Assembly (NCBI RefSeq): GCF_035994945.1
Contig: NZ_CP108677.1
Span: forward strand, 1,302,001-1,366,000
Source of the DNA: Streptomyces sp. NBC_01216
GTDB lineage: Bacteria > Actinomycetota > Actinomycetes > Streptomycetales > Streptomycetaceae
Direction: 5' to 3'
Length of the DNA stretch: 64,000 bases
Shown here: piece after piece, positions 1 through 6,695 of the stretch
How the letters are laid out: each line of letters begins with the position of its first letter
How positions within the stretch are numbered: position 1 is the stretch's first letter
Made by a program: the position numbers and the translations under genes
Notes under the pieces: model-generated
Database searches by the model: none
What the model saw: the letters and a program-made list of their open reading frames with translations, nothing else
Told to the model about the DNA's origin: nothing

Positions 1-53
1 CCGCCGACCGGGAAGCCATCGCGGCTGCCTGGCTCCACTACTACAACAGGTGA
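1..53 (+). CDS. 3' end of an unidentified gene (partial)
   Basis: An open frame enters from the left edge and ends at the TGA at 51-53. The last residues read ADREAIAAAWLHYYNR. Only 16 codons are visible, too few to assign a family. The stop lies 4 bases before the ATG of the Nudix gene, so the two are probably co-transcribed and perhaps translationally coupled. Confidence 0.5.
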   Translation, partial: ADREAIAAAWLHYYNR

Positions 54-57
54 TCGA

Positions 58-600
58 ATGCCCATCACGGCAGACCACATCCGTACGACCGTCGTCGAGT
101 ACGCCGACGCGCACCCCGAGGACAAACACTCGCTTGCCCCGCTCGGTGAGCTGCTGGACCAGGGCGCCGACGTGACGAGCCGGAAGGAGTTCCGAGGTCA
201 CGTGACCGCCGGAGCGGTGCTCGTCAACGACCAGGGGGAAGCGCTGTTCATCCATCACGTGGCGCTCGACAAGTGGCTGACCCCCGGCGGACACCTGGAG
301 CCCGAGGACGTGAACCTGATGGGCGCGGCGCTGCGCGAGCTGATCGAGGAAACGGGAATCACGCTCAGCATCTCCCCCGTGCAGGCGACCCCCGTGCACG
401 TCGACGTGCACCCCATCCCCGCCAACGAGAGCAAGGGGGAGGGCGCCCACTGGCACGCGGACTTCCGTTACCTCTTCCGCGCGAGCGGCGACCAGGCCGT
501 GAAGCTGCAAGAGGAGGAGGTCAGCGGGTACGCGTGGCGCAGCGTGGACACGATCGCTGATGAGGTTCTGCGTTCACGGGTCGCCGCCGCGCTCCGCTAG
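58..600 (+). CDS. Nudix hydrolase
   Basis: 180 aa. A Nudix box is visible at about residues 77-101: GGHLEPED, then RELIEETG, with R93, E94, E97, E98 and G100 in the expected order and a one-residue longer spacer than the strict signature. Nudix enzymes use this helix to bind Mg2+ and cleave nucleoside diphosphates linked to another group; the substrate cannot be read from the sequence. The ATG at 58 is the first start after the upstream stop, 4 bases away. It converges on a small GntR repressor at 667-930 and is separated from it by a perfect hairpin. Nudix proteins occur as immunity factors (Pif) in pSAM2-type integrative elements, which this neighbourhood resembles; that role is inference only. 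Confidence 0.85.
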   Translation: MPITADHIRTTVVEYADAHPEDKHSLAPLGELLDQGADVTSRKEFRGHVTAGAVLVNDQGEALFIHHVALDKWLTPGGHLEPEDVNLMGAALRELIEETGITLSISPVQATPVHVDVHPIPANESKGEGAHWHADFRYLFRASGDQAVKLQEEEVSGYAWRSVDTIADEVLRSRVAAALR

Positions 601-615
601 GTAGTCGCTCACAGT

Positions 616-658
616 CGGCCCCGCATGTCCGTGCCCCCGTCGCGGACATGCGGGGCCG
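616..658. terminator. Bidirectional hairpin terminator
   Basis: A perfect 16-bp inverted repeat (616-631 with 643-658, core GGCCCCGCATGTCCG) and an 11-base loop lie between the convergent Nudix and GntR genes. There is no long U tract, as is common in high-GC actinobacteria. Confidence 0.75.
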
Positions 659-666
659 CGTGCTGT

Positions 667-930
667 CTAGTCCTCGCCCTCGCCCTTACTGCGATCCCGG
701 ACGTACGTGCCCCGCTGCGGCACCGTGAAGACGTGTCCCTCTTCGCGCAGGAATCGCACCGCATTGCGAACGGTCTCTCGGGCCACCCCGAAGCGCTGCA
801 CAAGGGACGCCTCGGAGGGAATCCGCCGGTTCACGGGCAGAGTGCCGCTCTCAATGTCGGCGATGATCACTGCCGCGATTTGCCGGTAGACCGGCGTTGG
901 GGATTCGTGGTCAATCTCAGGTGCAGCCAT
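667..930 (-). CDS. Small GntR-family transcriptional repressor
   Basis: 87 aa from the ATG at 930; a TTG at 948 in the same frame would add six residues, but ATG is preferred. The whole protein is a GntR winged helix: PVYRQIAAVI, then IPSEASLVQRFGVARETVR, then GTYVRDR at the end of the wing. There is no effector domain, as in short KorSA-like repressors of actinomycete mobile elements. The start region is followed upstream by iterated GGTAGAC motifs (931-1006), which are its likely operator and suggest autoregulation. It may also control the genes from 1104 on, which are transcribed away from the same region. Confidence 0.85.
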   Translation of the reverse strand: MAAPEIDHESPTPVYRQIAAVIIADIESGTLPVNRRIPSEASLVQRFGVARETVRNAVRFLREEGHVFTVPQRGTYVRDRSKGEGED

Positions 931-1006
931 GAAGGCAAGCGTAGACAACCGGCCACGTTGCCTTCCGAAGGCAGACGTCTATCTACTGAGGTAGACGAAG
1001 GTAGAC
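931..1006. promoter_or_regulatory. Iterated GTAGAC operator region of the GntR repressor
   Basis: The motif GGTAGAC or a one-base variant occurs at 940-946, 970-976, 990-996 and 1000-1006. An inverted pair TCTAC-tgag-GTAGA sits at 982-995 and a palindrome AGACGTCT at 973-980. This is the expected place for GntR binding sites, between the repressor gene and the divergent small genes. No footprint can be inferred beyond the repeats. Confidence 0.5.
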
Positions 1007-1034
1007 CAGTTCCCTTACCGTCGGATACGAAAAC

Positions 1035-1070
1035 GCCCCGACAGACCGATTAGGCCCGGTCCATCGGGGC
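1035..1070 (+). terminator. Possible hairpin upstream of the small membrane protein gene
   Basis: GCCCCGA (1035-1041) pairs with TCGGGGC (1064-1070), and an inner ACCG/CGGT pair extends the fold. It lies between the GntR operator region and the start at 1104, so it could be a leader attenuator rather than a terminator. Its position just after AAAA resembles the terminator at 1729-1757. Confidence 0.35.
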
Positions 1071-1103
1071 TTGCCGAACAGCTTGCTAAGGAGCTGCACG
1101 ACC

Positions 1104-1490
1104 ATGCGCGATCTTATCGCCCTCGCATCCATCGGACTCGGGTCCATGCTCGTTCTCTGGTGCGCCCTCGCACTGACGCCGAGCCGGCCCGGACGCCACT
1201 CCGCCGCCTATCAGGCGCCCAAGACCCTGCCGACCCTTCCAGTGCCCCGAGTGAGGCCGCTTCCCCCGACCCCCGCGCACGTCCGTGCATGGAACGTTCC
1301 ACTCCGTGGCGAGGACACCGCACTGATTCGCCCCTACGTCCACGCGGACGACACGTTGGAACTCGGCGTGATCCGGGAACGGCGCACCGCCGCCGTCCTC
1401 GCCACGCTCGGCGTGGACTACGCGTACGGCTACGCGGGCGATCACTTCGAATCCCTCTCCGCCCTCGCCGCTGCGGGGGTGACCGCATGA
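1104..1490 (+). CDS. Small single-pass membrane protein, unknown function
   Basis: 128 aa. The ATG at 1104 is chosen because AAGGAG (1088-1093) stands 10 bases upstream; the longer frame from 1071 would put this ribosome site inside the gene. Residues about 3-25 are a hydrophobic helix (LIALASIGLGSMLVLWCALA), followed by a proline-rich stretch and a soluble C-terminal part ending LAAAGVTA. I do not recognise a family. The stop overlaps the next start (ATGA at 1487-1490), so both are made together. Small membrane proteins of this type are frequent in actinomycete integrative elements. Confidence 0.65.
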   Translation: MRDLIALASIGLGSMLVLWCALALTPSRPGRHSAAYQAPKTLPTLPVPRVRPLPPTPAHVRAWNVPLRGEDTALIRPYVHADDTLELGVIRERRTAAVLATLGVDYAYGYAGDHFESLSALAAAGVTA

Positions 1491-1708
1491 CCCGCGAGGC
1501 GGTCACCAGCAAGACGCCCGAGTCCGACCGCTCCGTGTTCACGGTCTGTGGTCACTGGACTGACGCACCCGTGATGATCGGCGATGTGCAGAGCCAGAGT
1601 GGCGGCGCCTGGTTCACTCACTACGCCTGTGCCGAGCATGCCCACAAGTACCCGCAGCTTGCCCAATGGGACGAGCTGCCCGTGATGCGCCGGACCCCTC
1701 AGCGCTGA
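1487..1708 (+). CDS. Small hypothetical protein
   Basis: 73 aa, starting at the ATG of an ATGA overlap with the preceding gene. The middle holds a Cys/His pattern: VCGHW near residue 20, then HYACAEHAH near residue 45, which could bind a metal ion such as zinc. The arrangement resembles short proteins found on actinomycete plasmids and integrative elements, but no named family is recognised. A strong terminator follows 20 bases after the stop, so the accessory block ends here. Confidence 0.7.
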   Translation: MTREAVTSKTPESDRSVFTVCGHWTDAPVMIGDVQSQSGGAWFTHYACAEHAHKYPQLAQWDELPVMRRTPQR

Positions 1709-1728
1709 CCAGCCCCAGACAGCAAAAC

Positions 1729-1757
1729 GCCCCGTGCGGCCAAGTGCCGTGCGGGGC
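1729..1757 (+). terminator. Hairpin terminator
   Basis: GCCCCGTGCGG (1729-1739) pairs with CCGTGCGGGGC (1747-1757): 11 pairs, two of them G-U, around a 7-base loop. It follows the small gene ending at 1708. On the opposite strand it lies beyond the stop of the VOC gene and could serve both. Confidence 0.75.
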
Positions 1758-1787
1758 TCTGTCGTTGGCGCTGACGTGCGCGTATGC

Positions 1788-2141
1788 TCAGAACTGGTAG
1801 TCAGGAGTGTCGGGGTCGGCCAGGACATGCCACTGCTCGTCCCCGGTCTGGCCGACATCGGCGCGGCGGGCGCCCAGCTTCAGGAGGCGTTCGAGCTCGG
1901 CGTCCTGGTCGCGGTCGGTGGGGTTGACGTCGATATGCAGCCGCGACTTCCCCGGCTCCGGCTCTTCCCGGACGCTGAAGAAGATCGTGGGCTGCGGACC
2001 GCCGAAACCTTCCGGCGTCCCGATCTCCACGCAGCCCTCCTCGCGGCCCACCACGACGTAGCCCAGCACCTCGCACCAGAACCGCGCCAGCGGTTCCGGG
2101 TCGCGGCAACCGAGTACGAGCTCACCGATACGACATGCCAT
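1788..2141 (-). CDS. VOC (glyoxalase-like) family protein
   Basis: 117 aa. It opens with IGELVLGCRDPEPLARFW, the usual first strand and helix of vicinal-oxygen-chelate proteins. FWCEVLGYVVVG, EIGTPEGFGG, and RLHIDVNPTDRD follow, the last matching the metal-face strand of the fold. Length fits a single-module glyoxalase-like protein that would pair as a dimer. Members range from glyoxalases to antibiotic-binding proteins, so the substrate is unknown. The gene stands alone between the accessory block and the DUF35 gene. A long perfect palindrome lies about 105 bases upstream of its start. Confidence 0.8.
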   Translation of the reverse strand: MACRIGELVLGCRDPEPLARFWCEVLGYVVVGREEGCVEIGTPEGFGGPQPTIFFSVREEPEPGKSRLHIDVNPTDRDQDAELERLLKLGARRADVGQTGDEQWHVLADPDTPDYQF

Positions 2142-2245
2142 GAGGGGCGAAACCTGCTTTCAGTCAGTGGGATGCCGGGCCCACGGGCGCAGTTCCGGGG
2201 CTCCCGGCAGCGGGACGACGCCGTGACCGTACCGGACGGGGCACC

Positions 2246-2267
2246 TACGGAAAAGATCTTTTCCGTA
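2246..2267. promoter_or_regulatory. 22-bp perfect palindrome
   Basis: The two halves (TACGGAAAAGA and its exact complement) meet without a spacer at the central GATC. It is upstream of the VOC gene (start 2141) and beyond the terminator of the DUF35 gene, so an operator for the VOC gene is the simplest reading; no regulator for it is identified in the window. Confidence 0.45.
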
Positions 2268-2372
2268 CCGGTGACCTGCCGGGGTGATCCGGCGCGAACG
2301 CGGGCCGTGCGGTCGGCGTCACGCGGGACCGGTGGGGTGTGCCCGTCGGAGGTCCGCTTTCCGCGGTACGCG

Positions 2373-2415
2373 AAAGGGCCTGCTGGTGGCACGGGGTGCC
2401 ACCAGCAGGCCCTTT
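2373..2415 (-). terminator. Rho-independent-type terminator
   Basis: A 19-bp perfect stem (2373-2391 with 2397-2415) with a 5-base loop CGGGG and A/T runs on both sides. It lies 8 bases past the stop of the DUF35 gene on the minus strand. Confidence 0.9.
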
Positions 2416-2423
2416 TCGGGCGG

Positions 2424-2807
2424 TCAGAGCCAGCCGTCGAGCGGGACTTCTTCACAGAGGCGGACGACCGGCTGTGTCGGCGCAGTACCGCCCGAGGAGA
2501 GTTTGACCCGCACCCCGGGGCGCACCGCGTGCAGCGGGCCGTCGACCCGGCAGCGGACGACGAACCCCTCCGTCATATGCACCGGCCAGAGGTCGGCGTC
2601 GGCGGCGGTGACCCCGCGGCGCACGGTGATCACCCCCTCCCCCTCGCTGCGTTCGGGCGACAGGTCGGTCGACCCGCAGGTCGGGCAGAGCAGTCGCTGG
2701 AACGTCGTGGTGTGGCACCAGCGGCAGCGCTGGAAGTAGAGCTCGGCGCCGGCGGCCGATTCCTCGGTCCGGACGGCGCCGCCGTTCCTCAGTCCCATCT
2801 GGAACAC
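2424..2807 (-). CDS. DUF35-type Zn-ribbon/OB-fold protein
   Basis: 127 aa from GTG at 2807, chosen because AGGAG sits 8 bases upstream; an ATG three codons later (2798) is the alternative. A rubredoxin-like zinc ribbon is clear: RCRWCHTTTFQRLLCPTCGS, with two CxxC knuckles. The C-terminal OB-fold strands follow (VITVRRGVT through VRVKLSSG). DUF35 proteins usually accompany thiolases or acyl-CoA enzymes and bind CoA thioesters; here no thiolase is adjacent, but an SDR and an acyl-CoA dehydrogenase lie 1-3 kb upstream. A 19-bp palindrome at 2856-2874 matches the operator of the neighbouring TetR, so regulation by that protein is likely. Confidence 0.85.
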   Translation of the reverse strand: MFQMGLRNGGAVRTEESAAGAELYFQRCRWCHTTTFQRLLCPTCGSTDLSPERSEGEGVITVRRGVTAADADLWPVHMTEGFVVRCRVDGPLHAVRPGVRVKLSSGGTAPTQPVVRLCEEVPLDGWL

Positions 2808-2855
2808 GAAGCCTTCTCCTCGCACTCGGCGGCTCAACCGTGCATGGAGCCAATG

Positions 2856-2874
2856 TATGGCACTGAGTGCCATA
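2856..2874. promoter_or_regulatory. TetR operator-like palindrome upstream of the DUF35 gene
   Basis: TATGGCACT-g-AGTGCCATA, a perfect 9-bp inverted repeat with one central base, 49 bases upstream of the DUF35 start. The core ATGGCACtnnGTGCCAT recurs twice upstream of the tetR gene (3797-3832). Confidence 0.65.
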
Positions 2875-3032
2875 GAATAAAGAGTTCGGGAGACCTGAGT
2901 TCCCCCATTCGAGGACACTGAGATCCCTGTGACCCCTGAGGTTCCCGGGACCCGGACGCCGCCGCTCCCCTTCCCGTGGTCGGCCGCTCGCCCGGGGGAG
3001 ACACCGGTGGGTCCGCGAGGCACGGCAGGGTC

Positions 3033-3764
3033 CTACGGCCGAGGTTCCCGGCCGTCCCCGATGCTGGACTCCACCTCCCGCACCACCCGCCACATGGGCG
3101 TGGAACGCTTGGTGATCACCACGACGACCTCCTCGGCCTCCTCCCCGGCCGGCGTGCCGGGGACGCGGTCGGGGCTCCAGGTGTCCCGGACGAACTCCAG
3201 CGCCCGGTCCACCTCGTCGAGCGGGTCGCCCTCCCCGCCCGAACGCAGCCAGTGGCGCAGCGCGTGGTTGTGCGCGGCGACCACCCCGGCCGCGGCCACG
3301 TTGGCGCGCAGGGTGCCGTCGCGACGGTCGGCCCAGCGGGTGCGCAGGTAGTCGCCGAGGGTCTTCTCGTACCGCCAGACGACCGAGAGCTCGTACGTCC
3401 GCAGGCCCGCCACCTCGCGGGTGAGGCGGTAGCGCTGCACGGAGAAGGTGGGGTTCTCCGCGTACATCCGCATGACCAGGCGGGCGGCGTCGCAGACCCG
3501 GACGATGGGGTCGTCCGCGTCCGCGCTGGCCGCCAGGAACTCGGTCATGTCGGCGAGGCACTGCTCGTGGTCGGGGAAGACCACGTCCTCCTTGGACGGG
3601 AAGTACCGGAAGAAGGAACGCCGGCCGACTCCGGCCGTCCTGACGATGTCGTCGACGGTGGTCTGTTCGTACCCCCGCTCGAGGAAGAGCTGGAAGGCCG
3701 CGGCGATGAGGGAGTCCCGCATCCCGGGTTTCGCGGAGTTCGTGGACGCTGTTGCCGTTCCCAT
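3033..3764 (-). CDS. TetR family transcriptional regulator
   Basis: 243 aa. The N-terminal TetR DNA-binding domain is at about residues 15-60: MRDSLIAAAFQLFLERGYEQ, TTVDDIVRTAGVGRRSFFRYF, then PSKEDVVF. The remainder is the ligand and dimer domain, ending GDGREPRP. TetR proteins bind palindromes as dimers and release them on ligand binding. Its own upstream region carries two operator-like copies of GGCACTnnGTGCC, and the same motif precedes the DUF35 gene 160 bases downstream. It therefore likely represses itself and the DUF35 gene. The neighbouring acyl-CoA genes suggest an acyl-CoA or fatty-acid type ligand, which is inference. Confidence 0.9.
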   Translation of the reverse strand: MGTATASTNSAKPGMRDSLIAAAFQLFLERGYEQTTVDDIVRTAGVGRRSFFRYFPSKEDVVFPDHEQCLADMTEFLAASADADDPIVRVCDAARLVMRMYAENPTFSVQRYRLTREVAGLRTYELSVVWRYEKTLGDYLRTRWADRRDGTLRANVAAAGVVAAHNHALRHWLRSGGEGDPLDEVDRALEFVRDTWSPDRVPGTPAGEEAEEVVVVITKRSTPMWRVVREVESSIGDGREPRP

Positions 3765-3796
3765 GGCCCGAACCTAGCACCAGGACACCGCGATCA

Positions 3797-3832
3797 CGGC
3801 ACTTGGTGCCATCTGGGGATGGCACCAAGTGC
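3797..3832. promoter_or_regulatory. Double TetR operator upstream of tetR
   Basis: A perfect 15-bp inverted repeat (3799-3813 with 3818-3832) separated by TGGG. Each half is itself near-palindromic (GGCACTTGGTGCC, GGCACCAAGTGC), so the region holds two tandem copies of the motif seen at 2856-2874. Confidence 0.65.
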
Positions 3833-3873
3833 TGCACGCCTCGTGTCCCGGGAGCCCGGCGGAGCCGGGGGTC

Positions 3874-4635
3874 TCAGCGTGCCGTCATCCGCAGGGCGCC
3901 GTCCATCCGGATCGTCTCGCCGTTGAGGTAGTCGTGCTCGACGACCATGGTGACGAGACGGGCGTACTCCTCCGGGCGGGCCAGGCGCTGCGGGAAGGTG
4001 ACGCTCGCACCCAGGCCGGCCCGGACCTCCTCGCTGAATCCGGCCATCATCGGGGTGTCGACGATGCCGGGGGCGACGGTGACCACCCGGATGCCGAACT
4101 GGGCGAGGTCACGGGCGGCCGTGACGGTCATGCCGGCGACCCCGGCCTTGGAGGCGGCGTAGGCGATCTGCCCGACCTGGCCCTCGAAGGCGGCGATCGA
4201 GGCCGTGTTGACGACCAGACCGCGCTGGCCGTCCCCGTCCGGCTCCTGTCGGGCGATGACCTCGGCGGCCAGGCGCATCACGTTGAAGGTGCCGAGCAGG
4301 TTGACGTCGAGGACCGCGCGGAACAGGTCCAGGTCGTGCGGGCCCTTGCGGCCCAGGACTCGGGCGGAGGGTGCGATGCCCGCGCAGTTCACGGCGAGCC
4401 GCAGCACGGCGCCGTCGGCCTCGATCCTGGCCAGCGCCTCGCGGACCGGGCCTTCCTCGGTCACGTCCGCGGGCAGCAGGGTGACGCCGTCGGGCTGGTC
4501 GCCCGCAGCGGCGACGGCCTTGTCCAGGTCCAGGCCGTAGACGGTGGCGCCGCGGGCGGCGAGGGCGGCGGCGGTGGCGGCGCCGAGGCCCGACGCCGCG
4601 CCGGTGACGAGCGCGGCGGAACCGGCGATGTCCAT
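3874..4635 (-). CDS. SDR family oxidoreductase (3-hydroxyacyl-CoA dehydrogenase-like)
   Basis: 253 aa, the usual length for a classical short-chain dehydrogenase. The NAD(P)-binding glycine motif TGAASGLG is at residues 11-18, NCAG at 83-86, and the catalytic Ser146, Tyr159 and Lys163 (YAASK) are all present. The acidic D36/D38 after the second strand suggests NAD rather than NADP. Overall layout resembles HSD17B10-type 3-hydroxyacyl-CoA dehydrogenases. GAGGAGATCC precedes the ATG. It lies downstream of the acyl-CoA dehydrogenase with 43 bases between them, the same strand, so the pair probably performs two steps of an acyl-CoA oxidation path. Confidence 0.9.
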   Translation of the reverse strand: MDIAGSAALVTGAASGLGAATAAALAARGATVYGLDLDKAVAAAGDQPDGVTLLPADVTEEGPVREALARIEADGAVLRLAVNCAGIAPSARVLGRKGPHDLDLFRAVLDVNLLGTFNVMRLAAEVIARQEPDGDGQRGLVVNTASIAAFEGQVGQIAYAASKAGVAGMTVTAARDLAQFGIRVVTVAPGIVDTPMMAGFSEEVRAGLGASVTFPQRLARPEEYARLVTMVVEHDYLNGETIRMDGALRMTAR

Positions 4636-4678
4636 GGATCTCCTCGTTCGTGTGCGGATGGTCGGCGGATGTCGGGCG

Positions 4679-5830
4679 TCAGCGGGCGAGGCCGCGACTG
4701 ATCACCAACCGCTGGATCTGGTTCGTCCCCTCGAAAATCTGCATGATCTTCGCCTCGCGCATGTAGCGCTCGACGGGGAAGTCCCGGGTGTAGCCGTACC
4801 CGCCGAGCACCTGTACCGCGTCCGTGGTCACCTTCATGGCGGCGTCGGTCGCCGTCAGCTTGGCCACGCTGGCCTGGCGGCTGAAGGGCCGGCCGAGGTC
4901 ACGGCGGCGGGCGGCGTCGAGGTAGGTGGCGCGAGCGGAGTCGACGGCCGCGGCCATGTCGGCCAGGAGGAAGCCCAGGCCCTGGTGGTCGATGATCCGG
5001 CGGCCGAAGGTGGTGCGCTGGTTGGCGTAGTCGACCGCGGCGTCCAGGGCGGCCTGGGCCAGACCGGTGGCGCAGGCCGCGATGCCGAGCCGTCCGGAGT
5101 CGAGCGCGCTGAAGGCGATCTGGAGACCCTGGCCCTCGTCCCCGATCAGCCGCCCGGCGTCGATCAGGGCGCCGTCCCAGTGGGCGGAGGTGGTGGGCAC
5201 CGCCTGGAGCCCCATCTTCCGCTCCGGCTTGCCGAAGGTGAGACCCTCCACGGCGCCCGGGGCCAGGAAGCAGGAGACGCCGTGACTGCCGGGGGCCGTA
5301 CGGGCGAACAGGGCGTAGAAGCCGGCCTTGCCGCCGTGCGTGATCCACGCCTTGTTGCCGGTGACGCGGTACGCGGCGTCCGCGCCGGCGGTGGTCCGCT
5401 CGGCCTTGCAGGCGAGGGCCGCGGCGTCCGAGCCGGCCTGCGGCTCGGAGAGGCTGTAGCCGCCCACCAGGTCGCCGGACAGCATCGCGGGCAGCCAGCG
5501 GCGCTTCTGCTCCTCGGTACCGAAGGCATGCAGCGGATGGCAGGCGAGTGTGTGGACGCTGGTGGCGACGGCGACGGCCGCCCAGCGGGCCGCCAGTTCC
5601 TCGAGTACCTGGAGGTACACCTCGTACGGCTGGCCGCCGCCGCCGTACTCCTCGGGGTAGGCCAGGCCCAGCAGGCCGGCGTCACCGAGGGTGGTGAAGA
5701 GACCCTCCGGGTAGGTCTCGGCGGCCTCGTGCGCGTCCACCCGGGGCGAGAGCTCCTTGTCGGCGATCTCCCGGGTGAGGGCGATGAGGTCCGCCGCCTC
5801 GGGGGTGGGAAGCAGGCGGTCGACATCCAT
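4679..5830 (-). CDS. Acyl-CoA dehydrogenase
   Basis: 383 aa from the ATG at 5830; GGAG lies 6 bases upstream, and the open frame before this point is not conserved-looking. The protein has the full three-domain ACAD layout: an N-terminal helical domain, a middle beta domain with GGYSLSEPQAGSDAAA, and a C-terminal helical domain with RTTFGRRIIDHQGL and QVLGGYGYTRDFPVERYMR, ending with FEGTNQIQRLVISRGLA. ACADs use FAD to form the trans-2 double bond of acyl-CoA and pass electrons to ETF. The SDR follows in the same operon. A divergent TetR (5955) and an inverted repeat between them suggest local repression. Chain-length preference cannot be read. Confidence 0.93.
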   Translation of the reverse strand: MDVDRLLPTPEAADLIALTREIADKELSPRVDAHEAAETYPEGLFTTLGDAGLLGLAYPEEYGGGGQPYEVYLQVLEELAARWAAVAVATSVHTLACHPLHAFGTEEQKRRWLPAMLSGDLVGGYSLSEPQAGSDAAALACKAERTTAGADAAYRVTGNKAWITHGGKAGFYALFARTAPGSHGVSCFLAPGAVEGLTFGKPERKMGLQAVPTTSAHWDGALIDAGRLIGDEGQGLQIAFSALDSGRLGIAACATGLAQAALDAAVDYANQRTTFGRRIIDHQGLGFLLADMAAAVDSARATYLDAARRRDLGRPFSRQASVAKLTATDAAMKVTTDAVQVLGGYGYTRDFPVERYMREAKIMQIFEGTNQIQRLVISRGLAR

Positions 5831-5862
5831 GGCGACTCCAGTGACACGCGGCACCGCTTGAA

Positions 5863-5892
5863 ACGGTACTCCGGGCGGTACGTCAGTACCGT
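5863..5892. promoter_or_regulatory. Inverted-repeat operator between acyl-CoA dehydrogenase and tetR
   Basis: ACGGTAC (5863-5869) and GTACCGT (5886-5892) form an inverted pair, and CGGTAC-gtca-GTACCG (5876-5891) forms a second, tighter one sharing the right half. The position in the divergent promoter fits binding by the TetR at 5955. Confidence 0.55.
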
Positions 5893-5954
5893 CGAGAGTA
5901 GCGCAGATATGGGGCTCCGTAACCCCCGGCGGAGGCGCCCGGCATACTGTCCGG

Positions 5955-6560
5955 GTGATCGAGACCTCAGCCACCGAGGCGCCCCGGCCGTCCGGCCGCG
6001 GCGCGGCCCGCAGGTCCGCCCTGTTCGAACAGCTGGTGGCCCTGCTGGTGGGCGAGGGCTTCGCCCGGCTGACGCTCGACGATCTCGCCGCCCGCCTGCA
6101 CTGCTCCAAGCGCACGCTGTACGGCCTGGCGGGCAGCAAGGAGCAGCTCGTCCGGGCCGCCGTGGTCCATTTCTTCCGGCGGGCGACCACCCGGGTGGAG
6201 GCCGTCCTGGCCGCCGAGACCGATCCGGCCCGGCGCCTCGCCGCCTACCTGCGGGCCGTCTCGGCGGAGCTGGCACCGGTCTCGCCGCGGTTCTTCGACG
6301 ACGTGGCCGCCTTCGGTCCGGCCGCCGAGGTCTACGAGCGGAACACCCGCGCGGCGGCCGGACGCGTGCAGCAACTGATCGAAGAGGGCGTGCGGGCGGG
6401 CGTCTTCCGGGAGGTGCACGTGACCTTCGCGGCCGATGTCATCGCCTCGGTCATGGTCCGCATCCAGCAACGCCAGGTGGCGGCGGCGACCGGACTCGCG
6501 GACGCGGAGGCGTACGAGCACCTGGCGGAGCTCCTGCTGAACGGCCTGACCCGGCCCTGA
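5955..6560 (+). CDS. TetR family transcriptional regulator
   Basis: 201 aa from GTG at 5955. The HTH domain lies at about residues 20-65: RSALFEQLVALLVGEGFARL, TLDDLAARLHCSKRTLYGL, and GSKEQLVRAAVVHFF. The C-terminal part is helical and Ala-rich, as in many acyl-CoA responsive TetR proteins. It is divergent from the acyl-CoA dehydrogenase, with paired GGTAC inverted repeats in between, so it probably represses the ACAD-SDR operon and itself. The ligand is unknown. Confidence 0.9.
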   Translation: MIETSATEAPRPSGRGAARRSALFEQLVALLVGEGFARLTLDDLAARLHCSKRTLYGLAGSKEQLVRAAVVHFFRRATTRVEAVLAAETDPARRLAAYLRAVSAELAPVSPRFFDDVAAFGPAAEVYERNTRAAAGRVQQLIEEGVRAGVFREVHVTFAADVIASVMVRIQQRQVAAATGLADAEAYEHLAELLLNGLTRP

Positions 6561-6695
6561 ACGGGGCGCCACGGCGCGTCTCCCCGCGCGACACGAACGA
6601 CCCCCTGGCCGGTTCCCACCCCAGGATGGTCACCCTCCGCCACCGATCCACTACGGTATGCCGCACACCGACCCGTGACACAGGGAGAACTCCGC

